Below are positions 42,775 to 52,583 of a DNA stretch of 64,000 bases, in pieces; the first letter of the stretch is position 1, and every line of letters starts with the position of its first letter. A program made the translations under genes and the position numbers. The notes beneath the pieces are model-generated. The model was not told the origin of the DNA. It searched no databases and was given only the letters and a program-made list of their open reading frames with translations. The DNA lies in assembly GCF_016735585.2 (NCBI RefSeq), contig NZ_JAERSE020000001.1, positions 310,001 to 374,000 of the forward strand, written 5' to 3'. The stretch is from Chryseobacterium tagetis (GTDB taxonomy: Bacteria; Bacteroidota; Bacteroidia; Flavobacteriales; Weeksellaceae).

Positions 42775-43140
42775 TTAAAATTTTACTTCAGAATCCATTC
42801 CAGAACTGGATCCTTTTATCTTTACTGCAGGACTGTTGTGGATTTCAGCTTTATTTCTTGCATCAATATATCCTTTTAGATGCGTGTAATCTGCCTGATC
42901 AATACTCATGTTTTCAAATAAATAAGTCTTATGAACAGCATTTTGGCTGAAGATATCTTTTGCAATATTAGCTTGGCTTGTGTCTTTTACTGCCACACTG
43001 GCAAGATATTGAGAATGATGCGGTGTGTCATTCAAATAGACAATATAATCAGAACTAGGGAAACCTGAATTTTCTAAATCAGTTTCAAGCTTTTTGTAAT
43101 CGCTGTGATGTTCAAATAATCCAGCTAATATATTTGACAT
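42775..43140 (-). CDS. Small cytosolic protein with duplicated-strand core, possible stress protein
   Basis: The 121-residue protein starts MSNILAGLFEHHSDYKKLE, followed by LENSGFPSSDYIVYLND and VAVKDTSQANIAKDIFSQ. This alternation (a short strand, a helix holding paired residues with a Gly-Phe, then a strand and a second helix) is shared with general-stress or YflT-like proteins in which a ferredoxin-like module binds nothing known. The C-terminal 25 residues are polar and probably disordered. It is a monocistronic leftward gene with its own terminator. Confidence 0.6.
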   Translation of the reverse strand: MSNILAGLFEHHSDYKKLETDLENSGFPSSDYIVYLNDTPHHSQYLASVAVKDTSQANIAKDIFSQNAVHKTYLFENMSIDQADYTHLKGYIDARNKAEIHNSPAVKIKGSSSGMDSEVKF

Positions 43141-43300
43141 AGCAAGAGTTTTTAAATTGTACCTAAAGTTAATAATATTTTTTACAAGAATTGAATTATT
43201 TTCATTAAAATTTAATATTTTTTGGTTTTATCTATTGGATTGTTGTTTTATATTGTTTTTATTTTATTGAACGCTTGTTTAAATTTAAATATCTTTAAAT

Positions 43301-43325
43301 AAAAAAGCGGGCTTTTAAAGCCCGC
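43301..43325 (-). terminator. Intrinsic terminator after acs
   Basis: GCGGGCTTT pairs with AAAGCCCGC around a 1-nt gap (effectively a 4-nt loop when inner pairs open), followed by six T on the minus strand. It closes the leftward acetate/propionate gene set. The adjoining 43141-43300 sequence is plain AT-rich DNA. Confidence 0.87.
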
Positions 43326-43351
43326 TTCCCTGATTTCTCAGTTCATATAGT

Positions 43352-45262
43352 TTAGTTAATTCGTTCGTTTTTAATCTCCTCTACAATTTCCGGATTCAAT
43401 AGCGTTGAGATATCTCCGAAGTTGCTGAAATCTCCTTCTGCAATTTTTCTCAGAATTCTACGCATGATTTTTCCTGAACGGGTTTTCGGAAGTCCGGAAA
43501 CAAACTGAATTTTGTCCAGCTTTGCGATCGGCCCGATCTGATCAGAAATCAATTGATTGATCTCTTTTACTAAATTCTCCTGCTTTCTGTCGGCTCCTGT
43601 ATCTTTTAAAATTACAAATCCGTACAAAGCACTTCCTTTGATATCGTGAGGGAATCCTACAATTGCAGATTCAGCTACGGCAGGATGTTCGTTGATGCTG
43701 TCTTCAATCGGAGCTGTACCTAAATTGTGACCAGAAACAATAATTACATCATCTACACGACCGGTAATTCTATAATAGCCAACTTCGTCTCTCAAAGCAC
43801 CGTCACCTGTGAAATATTTTCCAGGGAAAGCAGAGAAGTAGGTTTCTTTATAACGTTGGTGATCTCCCCAAATAGTTCTTGCAATTCCTGGCCACGGAAA
43901 ACGGATGCACAAATTCCCCGTTACCTGATTTCCTGAAATTTCATTACGTTTATCATCCATCAAAACAGGTTGAATTCCCGGTAAAGGTAGAGTAGCATAA
44001 GTAGGTTTTGTCGGGGTGACAAAAGGAAGAGGTGAAATCATGATTCCTCCTGTTTCAGTTTGCCACCAAGTATCAACAACCGGACATTTTTTCTTTCCTA
44101 CATGATCATTAAACCAATGCCACGCTTCATCATTGATGGGTTCACCTACAGAGCCAATGACTTTTAAAGTACTTAAATCATGTTTGTCAACCCATTCTGT
44201 ACTTTCTTTCGCCAATGAACGAATGGCAGTAGGAGCGGTGTAGAATTGGGTTACTTTATGTTTTTCGATGACTTCCCAGAATCTGTCCGGTTCAGGATAG
44301 GTAGGAACTCCTTCGAAAATTACAGTGGTTGCCCCGTTTAAAAGAGGGCCGTACAGAATGTATGAATGTCCTGTAATCCAGCCAATATCGGCAGTACACC
44401 AATAAATATCGTTTTCTTTATAATTGAATACATTTTTGAAAGTATAAGCTGTATACACCATGTATCCGGCACAAGTATGAAGCATTCCTTTTGGTTTTCC
44501 TGTAGAACCGGAAGTGTACAGAATGAAAAGCGGATCCTCTGCATCCATAATGATGGTAACGAAATCGGGAGACGCTTTTTCATACAGATCGGCCAGCCAG
44601 AAATCTCTGTGTTCCTTCATTTTAATTGGATTGTTGGTTCTTTTTACCACCAGAACATTTTTAACGGTCGGTGTTTTTTCCAACGCTTCATCAACAATGC
44701 TTTTTAGATCTAAAACCTTGCTTCCTCTGTAGCTTCCGTCTGAAGTGATGACCATTTTTGCTCCACAGTCATTTACTCTTGAAGAAACAGCAGATGCTGA
44801 AAATCCTGCAAAAATGACAGAATGAACTGCGCCTAATTTGGCACAGGCCAACATGGTAATGGCTAACTCGGGAATCATTGGAAGGTAGATGCAGACTCTG
44901 TCTCCTTTTTCGATGCCCATTTCTTTTAGAACATTCGCTGTTTTGTTGACTCTCGTATATAATTCGTTGTAAGAAATATGCTGTGCCTCTTCTTTCGGGT
45001 CATTGGGTTCCCAGATAATAGCGGTTTTTTCGCCTCTTACGGAAAGGTGCCTGTCTAAACAGTTTTTGGTGATATTTAGTTTTGCGTTTTTAAACCAGGT
45101 GATTTTCGCTTCATTCATATCGTACTTTACGACTTTGCTCCATCTCTGATACCACACAAAATTTTGATCAGCTATCTTATCCCAGAATTTCTTAGGATTT
45201 TTGATAGAATTTTTATACTCTTCAAAATAGTGTGGCAAATCTTCTATTAGGTAATTTCTCAT
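43352..45262 (-). CDS. acs: Acetyl-CoA synthetase (AMP-forming)
   Basis: This enzyme activates acetate to acetyl-CoA with ATP. Family parts are: the P-loop FILYTSGSTGKPKGML, the substrate-pocket segment VDTWWQTETGGIM (Trp lines the acetate pocket), YFTGDGALRDE, and the C-terminal PKTRSGKIMRR, in which Lys598 is the adenylation lysine normally controlled by acetylation. At 636 residues it is full length. It lies 48 bp after prpE and ends the cluster with a strong terminator. Its position behind a transporter, sensor kinase and porin argues for acetate scavenging. Confidence 0.96.
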   Translation of the reverse strand: MRNYLIEDLPHYFEEYKNSIKNPKKFWDKIADQNFVWYQRWSKVVKYDMNEAKITWFKNAKLNITKNCLDRHLSVRGEKTAIIWEPNDPKEEAQHISYNELYTRVNKTANVLKEMGIEKGDRVCIYLPMIPELAITMLACAKLGAVHSVIFAGFSASAVSSRVNDCGAKMVITSDGSYRGSKVLDLKSIVDEALEKTPTVKNVLVVKRTNNPIKMKEHRDFWLADLYEKASPDFVTIIMDAEDPLFILYTSGSTGKPKGMLHTCAGYMVYTAYTFKNVFNYKENDIYWCTADIGWITGHSYILYGPLLNGATTVIFEGVPTYPEPDRFWEVIEKHKVTQFYTAPTAIRSLAKESTEWVDKHDLSTLKVIGSVGEPINDEAWHWFNDHVGKKKCPVVDTWWQTETGGIMISPLPFVTPTKPTYATLPLPGIQPVLMDDKRNEISGNQVTGNLCIRFPWPGIARTIWGDHQRYKETYFSAFPGKYFTGDGALRDEVGYYRITGRVDDVIIVSGHNLGTAPIEDSINEHPAVAESAIVGFPHDIKGSALYGFVILKDTGADRKQENLVKEINQLISDQIGPIAKLDKIQFVSGLPKTRSGKIMRRILRKIAEGDFSNFGDISTLLNPEIVEEIKNERIN

Positions 45263-45310
45263 ATCCCTTTCTTTTTTGAAATTTGAATTTTATTTAGATT
45301 AAATTTATGC

Positions 45311-47209
45311 TTAATTTCTTTTTCCAGCTCTATATTTAATGATTTTTTCCTGAATTTCTTCAATGATTTTTTCGTCATCAATCGTCGATGGAATCTGGAA
45401 TTCTTTTCCGTTTAATAAAGTTCGGATTAATTTTCTTAGAATCTTTCCGGAACGTGTTTTTGGCAAGCGTTTTACCGTCATTACATTTTTAAGACAGGAG
45501 ACAGCTCCTATTTTTTCACGGACTGTTTTTACAATATCTTTTTCTACCTCTTCTTCAGAAATTACTGAACCGTTTTTTAAAACAACCGAAGCAAAAGGAA
45601 TCTGTCCTTTCAGATCATCATCAATTCCGACAACGGCACATTCTGCAACATCGGGATGTGACGAAACGATTTCTTCCATTTCTGAGGTTGAAAGTCTGTG
45701 ACCCGCAACGTTGATAACATCATCTACTCTTCCTGTGATGAAAATGTATCCATCTTCATCTTTTATTGCTCCGTCTCCTGAAAAATAATAACCGTTATAC
45801 TGCGATAAATAACTGCTTTGAAAACGCTCATTATCATTCCATATTCCAAGTAAAGCTCCGGGAGGAAGCGGAAGCTTGATAATTAAATATCCTTCTTGGT
45901 GTGCATCGAGTTCGTATCCGTTTTCATCGAATATTTTTATATCATAACCCGGAATCGGTTTTCCTGCTGCTGCTCTTTTAATGTTGTAATTCTCATCGAA
46001 AGTCATTAAACCTAACATTGGCCAACCGGATTCTGTTTGCCACCAATGGTCGATTGTGGGAACTCCTATATGTTCTGCAAACCAGTCTAAAGTAGCTACA
46101 TCACATCTTTCTCCTGCTAAAAACTGTTTTTTGAAATGGCTTAAATCATATTTTTTTACCAGTTCACCATTCGGATCTTCCTTTTTGATCGCGCGAATTG
46201 CTGTTGGAGCAGTGAACATCACAGACACTTTATATTCCGAAATAATTCTCCAAAACGTTCCCGCATCAGGAGTCATGATGGGCTTTCCTTCGAAAATAAT
46301 AGTCGTATTTCTGTTAATTAGTGGTCCGTAAACCGAAAAACTGTGACCGACTGCCCAGCCAAAATCGGAAGCGGCCCAATACGTTTCGCCTTGTTCAACG
46401 CCATAAATATATTTCATGGAAAATTTCAAAGCTGTCGCGTAACCTCCTGTGTCGCGAGTAATTCCTTTTGGTTTTCCTGTTGTTCCTGATGTGTACAATA
46501 AATAGAGTGGGTGAGTGGATTCTAAGGAAACACAGTCTACGGATTCTGACCTTTGAACTAATTCTTCATAATCAATCAATCCATCAAACATTTCGTGTTG
46601 ATTGTCAACCAATTTTCTGTTGTAAACGATGATATTTTCAACTTTATCCTGAGCTAATTCGATTGCCTTTTCAACTAATGGCAAATACGGAATTCTCTTA
46701 GCAATTTCAACTCCTGCTGTTGCTGTGATCAGAGCTTTGGGCTTGCAGTCATCAATTCTTACCACCAATTCGTGGGGTGCAAAACCTCCGAAAACTACAT
46801 TGTGAATCACTCCGATTCTGGCACAGGCCAACATTGCAAACAGAGTCTGCGGAATCATTGGCATATAAACAACAGCGGTATCGCCTTTTTTCAAACCCAA
46901 TGAAACTAAACCTCCCGCAAGCTTTGAAATTTCTTCCTTAGCCTGATTAAAAGTGTAAGTTTTCTTCTGATGGGTAACGGGAGAATCATAAACAATGGCA
47001 ACTTGTTCTCCAAAACCGTCTTCAATATGTTGGTCAATACATAAATAGCACATATTCAGCTTTCCATCGGAAAACCACTGGGTGTAATCTGTTTCATCTT
47101 TGGAAAGAATCTGGGTAGGAAACTCAAACCAGTTGATTTCCTGTGCCTGTTCTTTCCAGAAATTCTCTTTATCTTCTATACTTCTTTGAAATAAAATGTC
47201 TCTGTCCAT
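45311..47209 (-). CDS. prpE: Propionyl-CoA synthetase
   Basis: Another AMP-forming acyl-CoA ligase (632 residues) with LYTSGTTGKPKGITRDTGGY, WWQTESGWPM and TRSGKILRK (Lys589). The DTGGYA extension after the P-loop and the GWAVGHSFSVYGPL loop are those of PrpE rather than Acs, which has CAGYM at that place. It makes propionyl-CoA from propionate and ATP. The pairing with acs suggests a joint response to short-chain acids. A REP-like element lies in the 190-bp gap upstream. Confidence 0.9.
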   Translation of the reverse strand: MDRDILFQRSIEDKENFWKEQAQEINWFEFPTQILSKDETDYTQWFSDGKLNMCYLCIDQHIEDGFGEQVAIVYDSPVTHQKKTYTFNQAKEEISKLAGGLVSLGLKKGDTAVVYMPMIPQTLFAMLACARIGVIHNVVFGGFAPHELVVRIDDCKPKALITATAGVEIAKRIPYLPLVEKAIELAQDKVENIIVYNRKLVDNQHEMFDGLIDYEELVQRSESVDCVSLESTHPLYLLYTSGTTGKPKGITRDTGGYATALKFSMKYIYGVEQGETYWAASDFGWAVGHSFSVYGPLINRNTTIIFEGKPIMTPDAGTFWRIISEYKVSVMFTAPTAIRAIKKEDPNGELVKKYDLSHFKKQFLAGERCDVATLDWFAEHIGVPTIDHWWQTESGWPMLGLMTFDENYNIKRAAAGKPIPGYDIKIFDENGYELDAHQEGYLIIKLPLPPGALLGIWNDNERFQSSYLSQYNGYYFSGDGAIKDEDGYIFITGRVDDVINVAGHRLSTSEMEEIVSSHPDVAECAVVGIDDDLKGQIPFASVVLKNGSVISEEEVEKDIVKTVREKIGAVSCLKNVMTVKRLPKTRSGKILRKLIRTLLNGKEFQIPSTIDDEKIIEEIQEKIIKYRAGKRN

Positions 47210-47244
47210 ATCAATTTATTGTGTTTTTATTGTTTTGCATTTTT

Positions 47245-47357
47245 TGTCATTGCGAGGAACGAAGTGACGAAGCAATCCTTTACTATTCTTAATTCCTAAA
47301 TCAATCTTAATGGTTAAAAAAAATAAGGTTTCTCACTGCATTTCTTTCAGAATGACA
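47245..47357. repeat. Pair of REP-like elements in the prpE upstream gap
   Basis: TGTCATTGCGAGGAACGAAG at 47245, continuing to GAAGCAATCC at 47278, belongs to a GTCATTGCGAGGAACGAAGTG family. At 47331-47357 an inverted copy of the GTCATTCTGAA family (reverse complement starts TGTCATTCTGAAAGAAATGC). The pair can fold back. Confidence 0.6.
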
Positions 47358-47399
47358 ATTCCATGTAGGTTTTAAATATTTTCTCTATCATCTATAAGT

Positions 47400-47762
47400 C
47401 TATTCAAACATTTCTTCAATCTGCTGCATCAGTTTTTTAATTGAGTAAGGTTTGGTTACATATGCATCGGCTCCCATTTCCAATCCCCGTTCAATATCTT
47501 TCGGGTTGTTTTTAGCACTCAGGAAAATGACTTTTGTATCTTTTAATTTTTCGTCCTGCTTGATAAGTTCCAGCGTGCTGTAGCCATCAAGATTAGGCAT
47601 CATAATATCTAATAAAATCACATCCGGAGTCATTGTTTTTAAAAAATCCAAAACCTCTGTTCCGTCTCTTGCGATAAAAACATCATAGCCACTTTTCTTA
47701 AAACTGTATTCCAGTGACATTAATATTTTGTGTTCATCATCTGCGATAACGATCTTTTTCAT
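47400..47762 (-). CDS. Stand-alone response-regulator receiver
   Basis: The whole 120-residue protein is one receiver domain. Acidic pocket Asp8-Asp9, phosphorylation site Asp52 (LLDIMMPNLDG), Ser82 and Lys104 (VTKPYS) are all present. There is no DNA-binding or enzymatic output domain, so it must act by binding another protein. It starts 9 bp after the kinase-transporter gene, which is its obvious partner. In the related CrbS/CrbR system the regulator carries an HTH, so the missing output is the interesting point. Confidence 0.94.
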   Translation of the reverse strand: MKKIVIADDEHKILMSLEYSFKKSGYDVFIARDGTEVLDFLKTMTPDVILLDIMMPNLDGYSTLELIKQDEKLKDTKVIFLSAKNNPKDIERGLEMGADAYVTKPYSIKKLMQQIEEMFE

Positions 47763-47771
47763 GTTGTGTGT

Positions 47772-50474
47772 TTAGCTGTGTTCAACTTCATTTTTATGTT
47801 CTTGTGTTCTATTGGGGAGGGAGATAGTGAATGTTACACCAAGTCCGCTGTTTTCTGCTTTTATGGTTCCGCCTTGTGCCTGAACTATTTTTTTTGAAAT
47901 AGCCAATCCAAGTCCACTTCCTGTTGGCTTTAAAATGTTTTGATTTTTAGACTGATAAAATTTGTCAAAAATCATTTCCAGATCTTCTTCAGGAATATGT
48001 TTTCCGGTGTTGAAAATTTTAATAACTAATTGATTTTCTTTTTCAGATAATTTTGTCTGAATTGTTCCCTGTTCATCAGTAAACTTTAAAGCATTTCCTA
48101 AAATATTCTGAAATAGCTGAATCATTCTTGCTTCATCATAATCAAACGAAAAATTGTTCAGAAGATTCACTTCGCTCAAATGAATATTTTTCTGCTGAAT
48201 CAAATGAAGGAGAGGATTTAAAGCCTTTTTATAGGTTTCAATGATATTGTTTTCCTGAATATGTAAAACAATTTCTCCATGTTGAAGTTTATCCAGATAC
48301 AGAATATCATTGATGATTTCACTCAATCGGTCAGATTCCGTAATGATATTGTTTAAAAACTCTCTTTTAATATCTAAAGGAATATCGTCATCGTCTGCTA
48401 AAATTTCCCCGGCAGAACGAATTGCGGTAATAGGAGTTCTCAATTCATGAGCAACGGAATCCAGAAAATCATCTTTTTGATGGTCTTTGATGATTAAGTT
48501 TTCATTAGCTTTTCTCAGGTCATCAGATAATTTTTGTAATTCTTCCGACTGTTCGGTCAGCTTTTTATTAAGTATAATATTCTCTTTAGACTCTTCTAAA
48601 ATGTTTAATACTTCTTTTAAAGATATTTTATCTTCTTTTGTTACCCCTTCAATTAAAATTTTTGCAGAAGCAGTTCCGATTCTTCCGGCTAAAAGGTTTT
48701 CTGAAAACTTGATAAATCTTGAATCAGCAGTTTCTGCCTGAGAATCAATATTATATTTTAAATTAAAAATCCTTAAAGCTTGTTCGGTTTTATTTTTTCC
48801 TAAAAATCTTTCCAGAATATTTTTAATGTCTGAAACATACGCTGTTCCGCGCCAGATGAAAGCATTTTCGTGGTTTTGAATGTATTTGTCAATATCAACA
48901 TACAGTTCGGCAAAATTTCGTTCGCGGTAATTTCCTTTGCTGCTTACAGAAAGAATGGTAAATAATCCGGTGTTGACCAAAATAGACCAAAAGAAAATCT
49001 GGGGAATTCTTCCTAAGAAAGAAATTTTAAAGAAATCAAAAGCATTATACATATCCCTCAAAACTCCTTTGAATTCCTGGTTGTAAGCGAAATAATACTG
49101 AGGAATGATCATCCCGAAATAGCAAATTGCCAAACCTGCCAATAATCCGATCACTGCACCTTTGTAGCTTCCTCTTCGCCAGAAAATAGCTCCGAAAAAC
49201 GCAGGAGCCAGCTGTGCAATCACGACAAATGAGATCAGTCCAACAGAATCTAGTGAAGTTTTTAAAATGAAATACTTATAGAAAACAAACGCCATGATGA
49301 TCAATGCAAAAATGCTGAATTTCCTGATATTGGTGATAAGTTTGGTGTTTTGAGTCTCATTTTCTGATTTCAGCTTTCCTAATAATCCGTAAGGAATAAT
49401 TAAATTGTTGGAAAGCATAATAGATAAAGTAATCGCAGAAATGATGATCATTGAAATGCAGGAGCTTAATCCTCCAAGAAAAACCAAAACAGTGATCAAA
49501 GTATTACCAAAATGCTGCGGAATTAAAATAGAGTAAAACTCAGGGTTTACTTTTTGTCCGTCAAAGATCAATCTTCCACCCCAAGCAATGGGGAAAATAA
49601 ATATGGTAAAGATCAGTAAGTAAAGCGGGAAAAACCAAATGGCTGTTTTAATATGCTTTTCCTGTCTGTTTTCAACAATCGCGGTGTGAAACTGTCTTGG
49701 CAAAATACAAATTGCGGTTCCTGAAATCAAACACAAAATCATCCAGTTCATGGCATCTTCAATTCCGTTAAAGGTATTTTTTTCTTTAAAATCCTCAAAC
49801 TGATTTGCCTTTTGATAGATGTCAGAAAATCCATCAAATACAAAGTAAATAACAAATAATCCTAAAATAATAATAAAGAATAGTTTGAGGAAACTCTCTA
49901 AAGCGATTGCAGAAATAATTCCTAAACGTTTTTCTGAGGCATCAACGTATCTTGTTCCGTAATAGGAAGAGAATAACGCAATTAAAATAACAACGAAAGT
50001 GGCATTGTCTGTTAAGATGTTTTTAGACATTGGAGTTTCCGTCACCAAGTGAAAAGTTTCAGAAATTGCCTTGATCTGTAAACCGATATAAGGAACAATT
50101 GCCAAAAGACAAACAACCGTAATGATCGCACTAAAACTTCTGCTGTTACCGTATCTTAGAGAAATGAAATCGGCTAAACTACTGATTTTATTCACTCTTG
50201 CAATTCTTACAATTCTTGTGTTGATGTAGATCCATGCAGGGATAATCATGATGGGACCAATGTAAATGGGAAGATAATTGAGTCCGCTGGTTGCGGCAAC
50301 ACCAATGCTTCCATAGTACGTCCATGCTGTGCAGTACACAGCCAGAGAAAGCGCGTAGATGTAAGGATTGTTGATCCAAAGCTTACTTTTTTTCTTCTCC
50401 GCCAAATATGCGACTAAGAACAAAAGTGCCAGATAAAACAAAACCACGGTAAATAACGCGAAACTACTCATCAT
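47772..50474 (-). CDS. SLC5-type transporter fused to STAC domain and histidine kinase (CrbS/CbrA-like)
   Basis: The 900-residue chain has about 13 hydrophobic segments of the sodium:solute symporter type (1-550), with YAVYCTAWTYYGSIG-like early sequence and RYGNSRSFSAII. Next comes a short STAC-like domain (DSRFIKFSENLLAGRIGTAS, about 585-640) and a coiled linker. The kinase has phospho-acceptor His676 in VAHELRTPITAIRS, N box NILGNALKFT, and GSGLGLAIS. Such proteins sense acetate or histidine as they bind it. The ATG overlaps the preceding small gene by 11 bp. Confidence 0.93.
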   Translation of the reverse strand: MMSSFALFTVVLFYLALLFLVAYLAEKKKSKLWINNPYIYALSLAVYCTAWTYYGSIGVAATSGLNYLPIYIGPIMIIPAWIYINTRIVRIARVNKISSLADFISLRYGNSRSFSAIITVVCLLAIVPYIGLQIKAISETFHLVTETPMSKNILTDNATFVVILIALFSSYYGTRYVDASEKRLGIISAIALESFLKLFFIIILGLFVIYFVFDGFSDIYQKANQFEDFKEKNTFNGIEDAMNWMILCLISGTAICILPRQFHTAIVENRQEKHIKTAIWFFPLYLLIFTIFIFPIAWGGRLIFDGQKVNPEFYSILIPQHFGNTLITVLVFLGGLSSCISMIIISAITLSIMLSNNLIIPYGLLGKLKSENETQNTKLITNIRKFSIFALIIMAFVFYKYFILKTSLDSVGLISFVVIAQLAPAFFGAIFWRRGSYKGAVIGLLAGLAICYFGMIIPQYYFAYNQEFKGVLRDMYNAFDFFKISFLGRIPQIFFWSILVNTGLFTILSVSSKGNYRERNFAELYVDIDKYIQNHENAFIWRGTAYVSDIKNILERFLGKNKTEQALRIFNLKYNIDSQAETADSRFIKFSENLLAGRIGTASAKILIEGVTKEDKISLKEVLNILEESKENIILNKKLTEQSEELQKLSDDLRKANENLIIKDHQKDDFLDSVAHELRTPITAIRSAGEILADDDDIPLDIKREFLNNIITESDRLSEIINDILYLDKLQHGEIVLHIQENNIIETYKKALNPLLHLIQQKNIHLSEVNLLNNFSFDYDEARMIQLFQNILGNALKFTDEQGTIQTKLSEKENQLVIKIFNTGKHIPEEDLEMIFDKFYQSKNQNILKPTGSGLGLAISKKIVQAQGGTIKAENSGLGVTFTISLPNRTQEHKNEVEHS

Positions 50475-50658
50475 ACTTTTTTACGATTACAAAAGAAATA
50501 ATGATGGAAACCATCCAGATCACGAAAATATAAATCAGAATCATCGGATAGCCGAAAACTTCCCTCTCGCTGTTGAATAACAGAGAAATAGGAATGCTGA
50601 ATGCAATCAGAAGTCCGATGCTTAAAATGATTAGCTTTTGTTCGTGTCTCTTTTTCAT
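50464..50658 (-). CDS. Tiny two-helix membrane protein overlapping the sensor kinase
   Basis: The ATG at 50658 (MKKRHEQKLI) is chosen because upstream codons in frame overlap repeat-like DNA and would disturb the N-terminal charge pattern. It gives 64 residues: a basic start, one helix (about 9-24), a short loop NSEREVFGYP, a second helix (about 33-57) and KKYDE. It resembles the small DUF-type partners that precede SLC5-like carriers in many bacteria (as YjcH precedes ActP). Its last codons overlap the kinase start by 11 bp, so the two are translationally coupled. Confidence 0.7.
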   Translation of the reverse strand: MKKRHEQKLIILSIGLLIAFSIPISLLFNSEREVFGYPMILIYIFVIWMVSIIISFVIVKKYDE

Positions 50659-50731
50659 AATGATAATTGATAAAAGATAATTGATGAATAAATGCTGGAT
50701 CATTCATCAATTATCATTCATCGTTTATAAA

Positions 50732-50959
50732 TTAAACTTTATCGTCAGAATATTCTCCCGTTAAGGCATAATAGCCGAAAATGGCTAATCCGCCTGAGAT
50801 AATTGGCATCAGAACAAATAAGATGATGATTCCGAAAACCAGATCTTCCTGTTTTCCTGAGGTTATTTTTGGGATTCCCAAAACCGTAATTCCGAAATAT
50901 CCTACGACCAGCGCAATGGCTATCCAAAGTATGCCTAATATTTTTTTTAGTCCGTTCAT
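50732..50959 (-). CDS. Small two-helix membrane protein (DUF6814-like)
   Basis: At 75 residues, with helices at about 6-28 and 41-63 and a charged C-terminal tail ending in TGEYSDDKV. The sequence GKQEDLVFGIIILFVLMPII appears between them. Homologues sit beside this transporter and kinase in other Bacteroidota genomes as far as I recall; the DUF number is from memory and should be checked. It probably acts as a transporter accessory. It starts 43 bp after the MHS-type transporter gene. Confidence 0.68.
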   Translation of the reverse strand: MNGLKKILGILWIAIALVVGYFGITVLGIPKITSGKQEDLVFGIIILFVLMPIISGGLAIFGYYALTGEYSDDKV

Positions 50960-51002
50960 TTTAGTTGTTTTAAAATTAATAAAAATTTGAGTGATTCAGT
51001 GC

Positions 51003-52583
51003 CTAATCGTGAATATTATTGTTCTTGCTTTTAAGATAAAATAATCCGATGACCAAGCAGACTGTGGCAACTCCGATCGGATACCAAAGTCCTTCTAAAT
51101 ACCATGTTGCATGTCCTGCATCTTTTCCTGTGGTTACCAAGTAGGTGGCAACAGCCGGAAGCAAGCCTCCGAATACCCCGTTTCCGATGTGATAAGGCAG
51201 AGACATTGAGGTGTAACGGATTCTCACGGGGAACATTTCCACTAAAAATGCAGCAATAGGACCATACACCATCGTTACGAAAATTACCTGAACAAATACT
51301 AAGAATACCAAATACCATTTCGTATTGTCTTCTAATTTAATGGTTTGAGAAACTTTTGGTTCTTCCGCTTTACCGTCTTTCATCACTGGTCCGTTGGGTG
51401 ACCAATGGGTTACACTGTCTTTTTTAATTAATGTTCCGTCTGTATAAAGTGTTTCCTTATGGAATGTTACTAAACTGTCGGTTGTAATTTTATCGTGAAT
51501 TTTTGCTGTTCTTTTCTCTGTAATTCCGTTAGCTGCAATTGTTTTGTTTTCCAGATTGATGCTTTTAAACATAGAATCATAAATCGGTCTGTACGCTAAA
51601 ATGGCGACCAGCATTCCGGTTAACATTACTGCTTTTCGTCCGATTTTATCAGAAAGCCAGCCGAAAAATACAAAGAATGGGGTTCCTAAAAATAAAGCGG
51701 TTGCCATTAATGAATCGACCTGTGCAGATTCCACATTCATTACTTTTTGAAGGAAACTCATCGCATAGAATTGTCCAGTGTACCAAATTACTCCTTGTCC
51801 CATCGCTGCTCCGAATAAAGCCAATAAGACAAATTTGAAGTTAAATTTATTTCCGAAACTTTCTTTTAAAGGATTTTTAGAAGTTTTTCCTTCACTTTTA
51901 GCCTTTGCAAAAAGCGGAGATTCTTTCATATTTCTTCTGATGATATAAGAAACTCCCACCATTAAAATAGAGATCCAGAACGGAACTCTCCAACCCCAAC
52001 CATCAAATTCTTCCGCAGAAAGAGAGGTTTTCGTTACCAGGATTACGATCAGTGAAATAAAAAGTCCTGCTGTTGCTGTCGTCTGAATCCAAGAAGTCCA
52101 GTAACCTCTTCTTCCTGGTTGTGCATATTCAGCGACATAAGTTGCGGCTCCTCCGTATTCTCCACCTAAAGCCAACCCTTGTAATAATCTTAAAATTAAA
52201 ACTAAAACAGGCGCCATAAATCCGATGGTCTCATAACTTGGGATACATCCGATAAGAAATGTTGAAAATCCCATGATGAGTAAAGTAACCAAGAAGGTGT
52301 ATTTTCTTCCGATAATATCTCCTAATCTTCCGAAGAACAAGGCTCCGAAAGGTCTTACCACAAATCCTGCCGCAAAAGTAGCAAGCGTAGATAAAAATGC
52401 TGCGGTAGGATTATCTGCCGGGAAAAACTTAGTGGCTAAAACTATGGCTAAACTTCCGAAGATGTAGAAGTCGTACCATTCTATCAGTGTGCCGAGTGAT
52501 GAGGCAGTGATAACGCTCCATATCGTGCGGTTTTTCTGCTTTTCGGTCATGTTTTCGTAGGCATCGTGATGATTTTCGCTCAT
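51003..52583 (-). CDS. MHS-family MFS transporter with ~85-residue inserted domain
   Basis: Twelve hydrophobic segments are present, with the MHS signatures GTLIEWYDFYIFG (31-43), GRLGDIIGRKYTF (85-97), QGLALGGEYGGAATYVAEYA (135-154), and SDKIGRKA. These carriers move dicarboxylates, short-chain acids or betaine with protons. It is about 100 residues longer than usual because a polar insert of about 85 residues (337-421), with DKITTDSLVTFHKETLYTD, lies between two helices in the second half. The clustered genes point to acetate or propionate uptake; this is inference. Confidence 0.85.
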   Translation of the reverse strand: MSENHHDAYENMTEKQKNRTIWSVITASSLGTLIEWYDFYIFGSLAIVLATKFFPADNPTAAFLSTLATFAAGFVVRPFGALFFGRLGDIIGRKYTFLVTLLIMGFSTFLIGCIPSYETIGFMAPVLVLILRLLQGLALGGEYGGAATYVAEYAQPGRRGYWTSWIQTTATAGLFISLIVILVTKTSLSAEEFDGWGWRVPFWISILMVGVSYIIRRNMKESPLFAKAKSEGKTSKNPLKESFGNKFNFKFVLLALFGAAMGQGVIWYTGQFYAMSFLQKVMNVESAQVDSLMATALFLGTPFFVFFGWLSDKIGRKAVMLTGMLVAILAYRPIYDSMFKSINLENKTIAANGITEKRTAKIHDKITTDSLVTFHKETLYTDGTLIKKDSVTHWSPNGPVMKDGKAEEPKVSQTIKLEDNTKWYLVFLVFVQVIFVTMVYGPIAAFLVEMFPVRIRYTSMSLPYHIGNGVFGGLLPAVATYLVTTGKDAGHATWYLEGLWYPIGVATVCLVIGLFYLKSKNNNIHD

